Part shown: piece after piece, positions 9,197 to 16,812 of the stretch | Layout: the number at the start of each line of letters is the position of its first letter | How positions within the stretch are numbered: the first letter of the stretch is position 1 | NCBI GenBank assembly: GCA_963803335.1 | Contig: CAWDME010000019.1 | Coordinates: forward strand, 62,001 to 126,000 | Direction of reading: 5' to 3' | Source of the DNA: DASSUW01 sp963803335 | Lineage (GTDB): Bacteria > Actinomycetota > Thermoleophilia > Solirubrobacterales > Solirubrobacteraceae | Length of the DNA: 64,000 bases | The notes under the pieces: model-generated | Seen by the model: the letters and a program-made list of their open reading frames with translations, nothing else | Databases searched by the model: none | Told to the model about the DNA's origin: nothing | Made by a program: the position numbers and the translations under genes

Positions 9197-10033
9197 TTAG
9201 CGCAGGAGCGAAAGCACGCCCTGCGGGGCCTGGTTGGCCTGCGCGAGCATGCTCGTGCCGGCCTGCTGCAGGATCTGGAGCTTGGTGAAGTTGACCATCT
9301 CAGAGGCCATGTCCACGTCGCGGATCCGGCTCTCGGACGCGACCAGGTTCTCCTGGTAGGTCGCGAGGTTGTTCAGGCGATGCTCGAGGCGGTTCTGCAC
9401 CGCGCCGAACGTCGAACGGGCGGTCGAGACGTTCTCGATCATGTCGTCGATGTCATCGACCGACAGCGAGTTGAGCACGGCGCTCGCGGCGTCGACGTCC
9501 GCCGCGTCGCCAGCGCTGATGAGCTCGGACACACCGCCGGTGCCCGACAGGGCGACGGTGGTGATGGCGACCGTGTCAGCGGAGTTGGCGCCGACCGTGA
9601 ACGTGAAGGACTTGCCGTCGAGCAGCTTCAGACCGTTGAACTCGGTCTTGCTCGAGATGTCCTTGACTTCCTTGCCGAGCTGCTGGACCTCAGCCGCGAT
9701 GGCCTGCTTGTCCTGATCGCTCAGCACGCCCGAGTCGTACTGGACCTTGAGGTCACGGACACGCTGCAGCATCGAGTGCACCTCGTTGAGGGCACCCTCC
9801 CCCGTCTGCACGAGCGAGACGGCATCCTGCGCGTTGCGCTGCGCCTGGTCAAGACCACCGATCTGAGCGCGCATCTTCTCCGAGATGGCAAGCCCGGCGG
9901 CGTCGTCGGCGGCACGGTTGACGCGATAGCCCGACGACAGCTTCTCCATCGACTTGGCGGCCTTGGCCGCGGTGCCGGTCAGCTGACGGTGGGCGTTGAA
10001 CGCCTCAACGTTGTTCTGGATACGAAGGCCCAT
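9197..10033 (-). CDS. fliC: Flagellin 1
   Basis: A compact flagellin of 278 residues (E. coli FliC is about 500), so it has only the D0/D1 core and a short central segment. Conserved features are MGLRIQNNVEAFNAH at the N-terminus, YRVNRAADDAAGLAISEKMR near residue 42 and the C-terminal ANQAPQGVLSLLR. The start at 10033 rather than the ATG at 10039 is preferred because AGGAG is then 8-9 nt away, and because it matches flagellin 2. It has its own sigma-28 promoter and terminator. Exported through the flagellar type III system to form the filament. Likely a glycosylation target of the adjacent transferases. Confidence 0.97.
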   Translation of the reverse strand: MGLRIQNNVEAFNAHRQLTGTAAKAAKSMEKLSSGYRVNRAADDAAGLAISEKMRAQIGGLDQAQRNAQDAVSLVQTGEGALNEVHSMLQRVRDLKVQYDSGVLSDQDKQAIAAEVQQLGKEVKDISSKTEFNGLKLLDGKSFTFTVGANSADTVAITTVALSGTGGVSELISAGDAADVDAASAVLNSLSVDDIDDMIENVSTARSTFGAVQNRLEHRLNNLATYQENLVASESRIRDVDMASEMVNFTKLQILQQAGTSMLAQANQAPQGVLSLLR

Positions 10034-10102
10034 GATCATCTCTCCTTGATGATTGGTGTATTAGGCCGAGGCGACTCCATGTCGCCCCACTTACAAACGG
10101 AA

Positions 10103-10129
10103 TGATCGGCCTGCCGGCGGGAACCTTTA
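10103..10129 (-). promoter_or_regulatory. Sigma-28 promoter of flagellin 1
   Basis: Minus strand: TAAAGGTT-N11-GCCGATCA, i.e. TAAA-N15-GCCGATCA against the FliA consensus TAAA-N15-GCCGATAA. About 70 bp of leader follows, with an AGGAG ribosome-binding site. Confidence 0.9.
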
Positions 10130-10139
10130 GCGGAAAGAA

Positions 10140-10165
10140 AACGGGCGGCCCGAGGGCCGCCCGTT
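10140..10165 (-). terminator. Terminator of flagellin 2
   Basis: Minus strand: AACGGGCGGCCC, short loop, GGCCGCCCGTT, followed by a T-rich run (TTCTTTCC). It lies 26 bp after the flagellin 2 stop and abuts the -35 of the flagellin 1 promoter. Confidence 0.85.
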
Positions 10166-10191
10166 CAAGCGAATCAGCGTGTAGGTGAGTA

Positions 10192-11034
10192 CTAGCCGCG
10201 GAGGAGCGACAGCACGCCCTGCGGCGCCTGGTTGGCCTGCGCGAGCATGCTCGTGCCGGCCTGCTGCAGGATCTGCAGCTTGGTGAAGTTGACCATCTCA
10301 GAGGCCATGTCCACGTCGCGGATCCGGCTCTCGGACGCGACCAGGTTCTCCTGGTAGGTCGCCAGGTTCGCCATGCGGTGCTCGAGGCGGTTCTGCACCG
10401 CGCCGAACGTCGAGCGCATCGTCGAGACGTTCTCGATCATCGTGTCGATCTCGTCGACCGACAGGTTGTTGAACGCAGCCGACGCGGCGTCGAGCGAGCC
10501 GGCCGAGCCGACGTCGATCAGGTCGCCGACGCCCGAAGCGGCGTTGTTGAGCGTGACGGTGTCGATCGTCACGGTGTCGGCCGAGTTGGCGCCGACGGCG
10601 AAGCTGAACGACTTGCCGCTCAGGAGCTGAAGACCGTTGAACTCGGTCTTGCCAGCGATGTCGCTGACCTCCTTGCCGAGCTGCTGGACCTCAGACGCGA
10701 TGGCCTGCTTGTCCTGATCGCTCAGCACGCCCGAGTCGTACTGCACCTTCAGCTCGCGCACGCGCTCGAGCATGGAGTGCACCTCGTTGAGCGCGCCCTC
10801 CCCCGTCTGCACGAGCGAGACGGCATCCTGCGCGTTGCGCTGCGCCTGCTCAAGACCACCGATCTGAGCGCGCATCTTCTCCGAGATGGCAAGGCCGGCA
10901 GCATCGTCGGCGGCACGGTTGACGCGATAGCCCGACGACAGCTTCTCCATCGACTTGGCAGCCTTGGCCGCCGTGCCGGTCAGCTGACGATGGGCGTTGA
11001 ACGCCTCAACGTTGTTCTGGATACGAAGCCCCAT
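10192..11034 (-). CDS. Flagellin 2
   Basis: 280 residues with the same D0/D1 core as the other two, starting MGLRIQNNVEAFNAH and ending GVLSLLRG. The ATG at 11034 follows AGGAG by 10 nt. Its ends differ from copies 1 and 3 at scattered positions, whereas 1 and 3 are near-identical to each other. Its centre (VGSAGSLDAASAA, then LSVDEIDTMIENVST) is instead shared with flagellin 3. It has its own sigma-28 promoter and the best T-tailed terminator of the three. Filament subunit; whether it is major or minor cannot be told. Confidence 0.96.
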   Translation of the reverse strand: MGLRIQNNVEAFNAHRQLTGTAAKAAKSMEKLSSGYRVNRAADDAAGLAISEKMRAQIGGLEQAQRNAQDAVSLVQTGEGALNEVHSMLERVRELKVQYDSGVLSDQDKQAIASEVQQLGKEVSDIAGKTEFNGLQLLSGKSFSFAVGANSADTVTIDTVTLNNAASGVGDLIDVGSAGSLDAASAAFNNLSVDEIDTMIENVSTMRSTFGAVQNRLEHRMANLATYQENLVASESRIRDVDMASEMVNFTKLQILQQAGTSMLAQANQAPQGVLSLLRG

Positions 11035-11096
11035 TGCTTGATAACTCCTGTAGGACGGATAGGGGACGGGCGACTCCATGTCGCCGCTGCCCGTGG

Positions 11097-11123
11097 TCAT
11101 CGGCCCGCAATTTCGAACCTTTA
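11097..11123 (-). promoter_or_regulatory. Sigma-28 promoter of flagellin 2
   Basis: Minus strand: TAAAGGTT-N11-GCCGATGA (TAAA-N15-GCCGATGA). Its -35 is the 3' edge of the flagellin 3 repeat unit. Confidence 0.88.
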
Positions 11124-11126
11124 ATT

Positions 11127-11162
11127 GCGACGGGCGGCCCGATATATGGGGCCGCCCGCCGC
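11127..11162 (-). terminator. Stem-loop terminator of flagellin 3
   Basis: The same 14-bp GC-rich stem with an AT-rich loop as at 9131-9166, 31 bp after the flagellin 3 stop. It ends only 3 bp from the -35 of the flagellin 2 promoter. Confidence 0.75.
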
Positions 11163-11192
11163 GATCCGTCCCTCGGTGGGGTTATGTGAGGC

Positions 11193-12029
11193 TTAGCGCA
11201 GGAGCGAAAGCACGCCCTGCGGGGCCTGGTTGGCCTGCGCGAGCATGCTCGTGCCGGCCTGCTGCAGGATCTGGAGCTTGGTGAAGTTGACCATCTCAGA
11301 GGCCATGTCCACGTCGCGGATCCGGCTCTCGGACGCGACCAGGTTCTCCTGGTAGGTCGCGAGGTTGTTCAGGCGATGCTCGAGGCGGTTCTGCACCGCG
11401 CCGAACGTCGAACGGGCGGTCGAGACGTTCTCGATCATCGTGTCGATCTCGTCCACGCTCAGGCCGTTCAGCGCGGCCGACGCGGCGTCGAGCGAGCCGG
11501 CCGAGCCGACGTCGACCAGGTCCGCGACGCCGGAGGCGCCACCCAGGTCGACCGTGTCGATGCTGACAGTGTCGGCCGAGTTGGCGCCGACGGTGAACGT
11601 GAAGCTGGTGCCGGACAGGAGCTTCAGACCGTTGAACTCCGTCTTGCTCGAGATGTCCTTGACTTCCTTGCCGAGCTGCTGGACCTCAGCCGCGATGGCC
11701 TGCTTGTCCTGATCGCTCAGCACGCCCGAGTCGTACTGGACCTTGAGGTCACGGACACGCTGCAGCATCGAGTGCACCTCGTTGAGGGCACCCTCCCCCG
11801 TCTGCACGAGCGAGACGGCATCCTGCGCGTTGCGCTGCGCCTGGTCAAGACCACCGATCTGAGCGCGCATCTTCTCCGAGATGGCAAGCCCGGCGGCGTC
11901 GTCGGCGGCACGGTTGACGCGATAGCCCGACGACAGCTTCTCCATCGACTTGGCGGCCTTGGCCGCGGTGCCGGTCAGCTGACGGTGGGCGTTGAACGCC
12001 TCAACGTTGTTCTGGATACGAAGGCCCAT
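11193..12029 (-). CDS. Flagellin 3
   Basis: 278 residues. The first roughly 140 and last roughly 75 residues are identical to flagellin 1, while the centre (VGSAGSLDAASAALNGLSVDEIDTM in the DNA order) matches flagellin 2, so the gene looks like a recombination mosaic. The ATG at 12029 is preferred over 12035 for the same ribosome-binding-site reason as in flagellin 1. It is first of three separately promoted flagellin genes on the minus strand. Filament subunit. Confidence 0.96.
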   Translation of the reverse strand: MGLRIQNNVEAFNAHRQLTGTAAKAAKSMEKLSSGYRVNRAADDAAGLAISEKMRAQIGGLDQAQRNAQDAVSLVQTGEGALNEVHSMLQRVRDLKVQYDSGVLSDQDKQAIAAEVQQLGKEVKDISSKTEFNGLKLLSGTSFTFTVGANSADTVSIDTVDLGGASGVADLVDVGSAGSLDAASAALNGLSVDEIDTMIENVSTARSTFGAVQNRLEHRLNNLATYQENLVASESRIRDVDMASEMVNFTKLQILQQAGTSMLAQANQAPQGVLSLLR

Positions 12030-12098
12030 GATCATCTCTCCTTGATGATTGGTGTATTAGGCCGAGGCGACTCCATGTCGCCCCACTTACAAACGGAA

Positions 12099-12125
12099 TG
12101 ATCGGCCTGCCGGCCGCAGACTTGA
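12099..12125 (-). promoter_or_regulatory. Sigma-28 promoter of flagellin 3
   Basis: Minus strand: TCAAGTCT-N11-GCCGATCA (TCAA-N15-GCCGATCA). It lies just after the stop of the small gene ending at 12136. Confidence 0.88.
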
Positions 12126-12135
12126 GAAGAAACTT

Positions 12136-12330
12136 TCAGGCGCGGACGTCGATACCGCCGGCCGGCGCTGCGCCGCGCTCCTGGGGCGCCTGCGGCGGCG
12201 CCTGACGGCGGCGGCGCTCACGCTCGCGGCGCTTCTTGTCGGCCTCGCGCTCGAGCGGCCGCAGGGGCGGCAGATCGACGGGCTGGACCGTGCGGTCGGT
12301 GGTGCGGTCGATCGGCGGGATCGGGTCCAC
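12136..12330 (-). CDS. Small charged Pro/Arg-rich protein of unknown function
   Basis: A 64-residue ORF from a GTG. The N-terminal third is acidic and proline-rich (MDPIPPIDRT), followed by a strongly basic, probably helical stretch (ADKKRRERERRRRQ) and a Pro/Ala-rich tail. No family is recognised. It follows the 128-residue membrane protein gene by 13 bp and is the last gene of the flhA-flhF-pilZ run. No clear ribosome-binding site is present, so coupling to the upstream gene would be needed. It could be spurious, but its position in a tightly packed operon favours a real gene. Confidence 0.5.
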   Translation of the reverse strand: MDPIPPIDRTTDRTVQPVDLPPLRPLEREADKKRRERERRRRQAPPQAPQERGAAPAGGIDVRA

Positions 12331-12343
12331 GCGCGGTCAGCGG

Positions 12344-12730
12344 CTAGTGGGCGGCCTCGGCCACCGCGGCCTGGGCGTCGGCGACGGCCTGGGCGCGGGC
12401 ACGAGCGCCGTTCTGGCGCGCCTCGACGACCATGCGCACCTCCTGCAGCACGATCTGGCGCCAGACGGCGAGGGCGCAGGCCCAGCCGACGACGTTGCCG
12501 ACGAGCCCGGCGAGCACCGCGCGCAGCGCGGCCTCCTGGCCGGGGACACCGGCGTGCAGCGAGAACAGCAACACGATCGCGAAGGCCGCAAGGGCGGTGC
12601 GCGCACGCGCGCGGCGGACCGAGGCGTTGGCGCGCGGGTGGGCGGCGACCGACACGGCCTTGGGGCCTGCCTCGTCGGCGCCCTTCTTCTTCTTGGCCTT
12701 CTTGTCCTTCTTGTCGGGCTCGTCGCTCAT
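12344..12730 (-). CDS. Small membrane protein of unknown function
   Basis: 128 residues. A highly charged Lys-rich N-terminus (DKKDKKAKKKKG) precedes two hydrophobic segments, about residues 45-63 and 70-88, then an Ala-rich charged helix (VRMVVEARQNGARARA). The topology predicts both ends in the cytoplasm. The ATG overlaps the PilZ gene stop as ATGA, so it belongs to that operon. No known flagellar family is recognised. It may act with the PilZ protein or FlhF at the base of the flagellum (inference from position only). Confidence 0.7.
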   Translation of the reverse strand: MSDEPDKKDKKAKKKKGADEAGPKAVSVAAHPRANASVRRARARTALAAFAIVLLFSLHAGVPGQEAALRAVLAGLVGNVVGWACALAVWRQIVLQEVRMVVEARQNGARARAQAVADAQAAVAEAAH

Positions 12731-13347
12731 CGGCCTCTCGCCATCCTCAGCGCCTGCAGCTCACGCTCGCGCACGAGGCGCACCAGGCGCTCCTCGTCCT
12801 CGCGCGAGATCGAGTCGATGCGGATGCCCTTCTCCTCCATGCCGGCGACGCGCACCACGCGCCCGAGGGCGCGGATCGGCTCCGCGCCCGGCTCGGGGAC
12901 GAGCTCGATGCGGACGTCGATGCCGAGCGGCATGTTCCACTTGTCCTTGACGAGGACGCCGCCGCCGGAGACGTTGAGCGTCTGGGTCTCGCCGCCGACC
13001 GGCTCGTCGATGCCCTTCACGTGGATCGGCAGATGCGCGTCGACGCGGGCCCACTCGCGGCGCTGGATGCGCTCGGCCTCGCCCTGCATGACCACCCGCA
13101 GCGTCTCGCCGGAGTCGATCTGCAGGATGCCGCCGAAGCGCTGGATGCCGCGGCCGGTCTTGTACTCGACGGCGACTTCCTGGCCCGCCAGCCGCTTGAC
13201 CCGCGCGTCCTTGACCGCCAGCACGAGCACGATGGCGCCGGCCTCGATGGCCGACACCGTCGCCGGCAGCAGGCCGACGTGCGGCAGGCTCAGCTGCACG
13301 TGCTCCCCGGCGGGGATTGAGGGGTGGGCGGGCGCCGACACGGCCAT
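12727..13347 (-). CDS. PilZ-domain c-di-GMP-binding protein, YcgR-like
   Basis: 206 residues. The N-terminal roughly 95 residues resemble the YcgR_2 (PilZN) barrel. The C-terminal PilZ domain has the c-di-GMP signature: QRREWARVDAHLP (RxxxR) followed by LNVSGGGVLV ((D/N)xSxxG). YcgR brakes the motor through MotA or FliG when c-di-GMP is high, and Gram-positive homologues lie in flagellar operons as here. It is preceded by flhF (6-bp gap) and overlaps the next membrane-protein gene by 4 bp. Likely a motility brake. Confidence 0.88.
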   Translation of the reverse strand: MAVSAPAHPSIPAGEHVQLSLPHVGLLPATVSAIEAGAIVLVLAVKDARVKRLAGQEVAVEYKTGRGIQRFGGILQIDSGETLRVVMQGEAERIQRREWARVDAHLPIHVKGIDEPVGGETQTLNVSGGGVLVKDKWNMPLGIDVRIELVPEPGAEPIRALGRVVRVAGMEEKGIRIDSISREDEERLVRLVRERELQALRMARGR

Positions 13348-13353
13348 AGTCGA

Positions 13354-14679
13354 TCAGGGCAGCAGCTGCTTCGCCAGCTCGTCAGGGTCGACCGGCGCGA
13401 TCGCGTCGCGCGAGCAGACATAGGACAGCGCACGGCGACCGGTCACCGCGAGCTCGACCGGCGCGCCCGGGCGGGTCGTCTGGTCGGCGTGTGTGAGCGC
13501 GACGTGCGTGATGCCGAGCGGGGCCAGCGCAGCGGCCAGCTCGTCGGCAGCGGCCGCACTGAGCGTGGCCGGCAGTGCGAGGTGCACCTCGGTGACGCCG
13601 AGCGTCTGGAGGTCCTCCGCGATGCGGGCGACCGCGGCGCGGTCGGCCGGGCCGGCGGCGGGAGCGTCGACGATCGTGAGCGTCGCCTCGCGGCGGGCCA
13701 TCCGCTGGGCAGCCTGGCGCGCGTCGTCGGCGGCGATGACGCTCACGCCGAGCGGCTCGAGCCGCGACGCGAGGCCGACACCGCCGTCGTTGGCGCGCAG
13801 CGTGACGACGACCACGTCGGCGTCGGCCTTGGCATACGCAGCGGCCAGCCGCTCGGTCGCCGAGGTCTTGCCGGCACCGCCGGCGCCGACGAACGCGATC
13901 GTGCGCGCGTCGCCGCCGAGGTCGGACATGATCGGCATGCGGCGGGAGAGTGCGGTGCGGATCAGCTTCTTGATGCCACGCGGGTCGGCGAACGGCAGGC
14001 CGTGCGCGACGGCCTCGGCGACGATGTCCTTGGCCAGCGTCGCGCTCAGGCCGGCGGCGACGAGACGCTGCTCGTGCGCGTCAGCGACATTCGGGCGCTC
14101 GGCGCCGAGACCCTCACGGGCCGGAGTGGGCTCGGGGAAGGGCATCTCCTGCACGGCCGGCGGGATCATCTCATCAGGTGAAGGCGAAGCCGCCACCGGT
14201 CGCGAAGCGGGCGAGACGGGCTCGTAGACCGGCGCCGCATCCTCGATCGCAACCTGGTTCGGCTGCGGGCCGTAGAGGCCGGCCGTAACGGTCTGGGCGG
14301 CAGCGCCCTGCGCGGCGGCGAGGAGCACCTCGTGGGCGCGCTCGCCCACGGGCCCGTGCGCATGTGCCAGCGCGTCCGCGAACGGAGCGGCCTGGTCGAC
14401 CAGCGCGCGGATGGCGGGGGACTCGAAGCCCTCGGCGGTGGCGCGGTCGTTGCGCGCCTCGAGCTCCTCCTCGTCGTCGATTGGGTTCCCGCCCGCCCGC
14501 GCATCGACCTCGACGTAGGAGCGCTGGAAGAACCCGGCGACGCCGCCCGCGAGACCCTCGCGGCGGCGGACGACGATGGCGTCCGAGCCCAGCTCGGCGC
14601 GAACCTGCGGCAGGACCTCTTCGAGGCTGCGGCCCCGGAAGGTCTTCACGTCAGTGATGGAATCAGTTGTCGTATCCAT
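13354..14679 (-). CDS. flhF: FlhF-like SRP-family GTPase with degenerate motifs
   Basis: About 441 residues. The N-terminal block TFRGRSLEEVLPQVRAELG is typical of FlhF, as are the variable Pro/Ala-rich middle and the C-terminal SRP-type NG domain. The P-loop reads AFVGAGGAGKTS (canonical GPTGVGKTT), the DTAGR motif is replaced by DAPAAG and TKLD by THAD. FlhF normally positions the flagellum with FlhG, and no flhG gene is present here. The ATG at 14679 is preferred over upstream TTG and GTG codons. The gene sits 21 bp after flhA. Confidence 0.85.
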   Translation of the reverse strand: MDTTTDSITDVKTFRGRSLEEVLPQVRAELGSDAIVVRRREGLAGGVAGFFQRSYVEVDARAGGNPIDDEEELEARNDRATAEGFESPAIRALVDQAAPFADALAHAHGPVGERAHEVLLAAAQGAAAQTVTAGLYGPQPNQVAIEDAAPVYEPVSPASRPVAASPSPDEMIPPAVQEMPFPEPTPAREGLGAERPNVADAHEQRLVAAGLSATLAKDIVAEAVAHGLPFADPRGIKKLIRTALSRRMPIMSDLGGDARTIAFVGAGGAGKTSATERLAAAYAKADADVVVVTLRANDGGVGLASRLEPLGVSVIAADDARQAAQRMARREATLTIVDAPAAGPADRAAVARIAEDLQTLGVTEVHLALPATLSAAAADELAAALAPLGITHVALTHADQTTRPGAPVELAVTGRRALSYVCSRDAIAPVDPDELAKQLLP

Positions 14680-14700
14680 GTCCACTCTTGTCAATCGGCA

Positions 14701-16812
14701 CTAACCGGCAACGGCAAAAGCACCCGCACCCTGTCGTGCGGCAATCGAGGCGGCATCCAGCACACCGACGGTCTCAACGCTGACACCGGGTGCGATCTCG
14801 TTGTACGAGCACACCGCGAGCTGCGGGAGGCGCTGCTCCCACAGGCGGCGCAGATGTCGGCGGACGCGGGCCGAGCAGAGCATCACCGGGCGGCCGCCCC
14901 GGGCTAGCGCCTGCTCGACCTGCTCCGCGCATAGATCGACGAGCGTGTGCGCACGGACCGGATCCATGGCGAGGAACTCGCCATCGGCCGTCTGCACGAG
15001 TGACTCGGCGATCTCCTGCTCGAGCGCCGGATCCAGGGCAATCGCCTTCAGAATGCCCTCGGCGTCGAGATAGGGTGCAACGATTGTGCGTCCGAGCGCC
15101 TGCCGCGCGTACTCGGCGAGCATCGAGACGTCGCGCGTGAGGCGCGCCTTGTCGCCGATGGCCTCGACGATCGCGCCGAGGTCGCGGACCGACACGCCCT
15201 CGCGCAGGAGCGCTTGGAGGACGCGCTGGATCTCGCCGACGGACAGGACGTCGGGGACGACCTCGTCGACCACCGCGGCGTTGACCTCCTTGAGCTGATC
15301 GAGCAGCTGGCGGGTCTCCTGCCGCGTGAGCAGCTCCGACGCGTGGACGCGGATCGTCTCGGTGAGATGGGTGACGACGACCGACTCGGGGTCGACGACC
15401 GTCCAGCCGAGCGCCTCGGCCTCGGCGCGGCCGGCCTCGGGAATCCACACCGCGGGCAGGCCGAAGGCCGGCTCGGTGGTGGCGATGCCGGGCAGCTGGC
15501 CCATCGCGTCGCCCGGGTCCATCGCCAGGTGGTGGCCGGCCATGATGCCTCCGCGGGCGACCTCGGTGCCGCGCACACGCATGACGTACTCGTGCGAGTC
15601 GAGCCCGACGTCGTCGCGGATGCGCACCGGCGGGATGACCATGCCGAGCTCGGACGCGATCTGGCGGCGGATCGTGCCGACGCGCTGCAGCAGCGTGCCG
15701 CCCGCCTGCTGGTCGACCATCGGCACGAGGCCGAAGCCGATCGCCAGCTCGAGCGGGTCGAGCGCCAGCGCGTCGAGTGCAGCGTCACGCGGCGCGGGCA
15801 GCTCGCCGGCGCCGGTCGCGGCCGGTGCGGTCTTGGCGGCCAGCTCGCGCTCGGCCTTGTTCGGCACCTTGCGCAGCGACCAGCCGACGGCGAAGAACAG
15901 GCCGCCGATGACCAGGAACGGGATCTTCGGCAGCGCCGGGACAACCGCGAAGGCCATGATGACCACGCCGGCCACGAGCGGCGCCTTGCGCTGGTCGAGG
16001 ATCTGGTCGGTCACCTCGGTGCCGAGGTCGTCCGCAGAGGCCGAGCGGGTGACGAGGATGCCGGTGGCGACGGAGATCAGCAGCGCGGGGATCTGCGCGC
16101 ACAGGCCGTCGCCGACGGTCAGCAGGGAGAAGGTGTGGGCAGCCTCGCTGAACGGCAGCCCCTGCTGCAGGACGCCGACGACGATGCCGCCGATCAGGTT
16201 GATGCCGGTGATGAGGATGCCGGCCATCGCGTCGCCCTTGACGAACTTGGAGGCACCATCCATCGCGCCGTAGAAGTCGGCCTCCTGGGCGATCTCGGCG
16301 CGGCGCTTGCGCGCCTCCTCGTCGGTGATCTGGCCGGTGTTGAGGTCGGCGTCGATCGCCATCTGCTTGCCCGGCATGGCGTCGAGGGTGAAGCGGGCGC
16401 CCACCTCGGCCACGCGGCCGGCACCGTTCGTGATGACCACGAACTGGATGACGATGAGGATCAGGAAGATGACGAGGCCGACGACCACGTTGCCACCGAC
16501 GACGAAGTTGCCGAACGCGGTAACCACGTGACCGGCGTCGCCGTGCAGCAGGATCAGGCGCGTCACGGAGACGTTGATCGCGAGCCGGAACAGCGTGGTG
16601 AGCAGCAACAGGCTCGGGAACGACGAGAAGTCGAGCGCGCGCGGCACGTACAGCGTCGCCACGACGATCATCAGCGCGGCCGAGATGTTCAGCGTGATCA
16701 GGAGGTCGAGCAGGAACGCCGGCAGCGGGATGACCATCATCGCCACGACCAGCACGACGGCGCCGGCGGCGGCGAGATCGGAGTGGCGCGAGGCCTTCTT
16801 CAGGAGATTCAT
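14701..16812 (-). CDS. flhA: Flagellar type III export gate protein FlhA
   Basis: 703 residues, normal length. The N-terminal half holds eight hydrophobic segments, with FRLAINVSVTRLIL and the conserved FHIPEP-type cytoplasmic loop region (DAMPGKQMAIDADLNTGQI), followed by a large cytoplasmic domain with the family block ELLTRQETRQLLD. FlhA forms the nonameric export gate that docks chaperones such as FliS, FliT and FlgN. The ATG overlaps the flhB stop (ATGA). Confidence 0.98.
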   Translation of the reverse strand: MNLLKKASRHSDLAAAGAVVLVVAMMVIPLPAFLLDLLITLNISAALMIVVATLYVPRALDFSSFPSLLLLTTLFRLAINVSVTRLILLHGDAGHVVTAFGNFVVGGNVVVGLVIFLILIVIQFVVITNGAGRVAEVGARFTLDAMPGKQMAIDADLNTGQITDEEARKRRAEIAQEADFYGAMDGASKFVKGDAMAGILITGINLIGGIVVGVLQQGLPFSEAAHTFSLLTVGDGLCAQIPALLISVATGILVTRSASADDLGTEVTDQILDQRKAPLVAGVVIMAFAVVPALPKIPFLVIGGLFFAVGWSLRKVPNKAERELAAKTAPAATGAGELPAPRDAALDALALDPLELAIGFGLVPMVDQQAGGTLLQRVGTIRRQIASELGMVIPPVRIRDDVGLDSHEYVMRVRGTEVARGGIMAGHHLAMDPGDAMGQLPGIATTEPAFGLPAVWIPEAGRAEAEALGWTVVDPESVVVTHLTETIRVHASELLTRQETRQLLDQLKEVNAAVVDEVVPDVLSVGEIQRVLQALLREGVSVRDLGAIVEAIGDKARLTRDVSMLAEYARQALGRTIVAPYLDAEGILKAIALDPALEQEIAESLVQTADGEFLAMDPVRAHTLVDLCAEQVEQALARGGRPVMLCSARVRRHLRRLWEQRLPQLAVCSYNEIAPGVSVETVGVLDAASIAARQGAGAFAVAG

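Larger units (their letters stand above)
9120..10118. repeat. 999-bp flagellin repeat unit, copy 1
   Basis: Nearly identical to 11116-12114 with a constant offset of 1996 bp. It includes the terminator, the gene, the leader and the -10 of its promoter. Identity breaks down between about 9442 and 9625, the variable centre of the gene, and beyond 10118 just upstream of the -10. Confidence 0.9.
11116..12114. repeat. 999-bp flagellin repeat unit, copy 2
   Basis: Partner of 9120-10118, in the same orientation. The variable centre is about 11438-11621. Upstream divergence starts at 12115, so the two -35 boxes differ (TCAAGTCT here, TAAAGGTT in copy 1). Confidence 0.9.
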
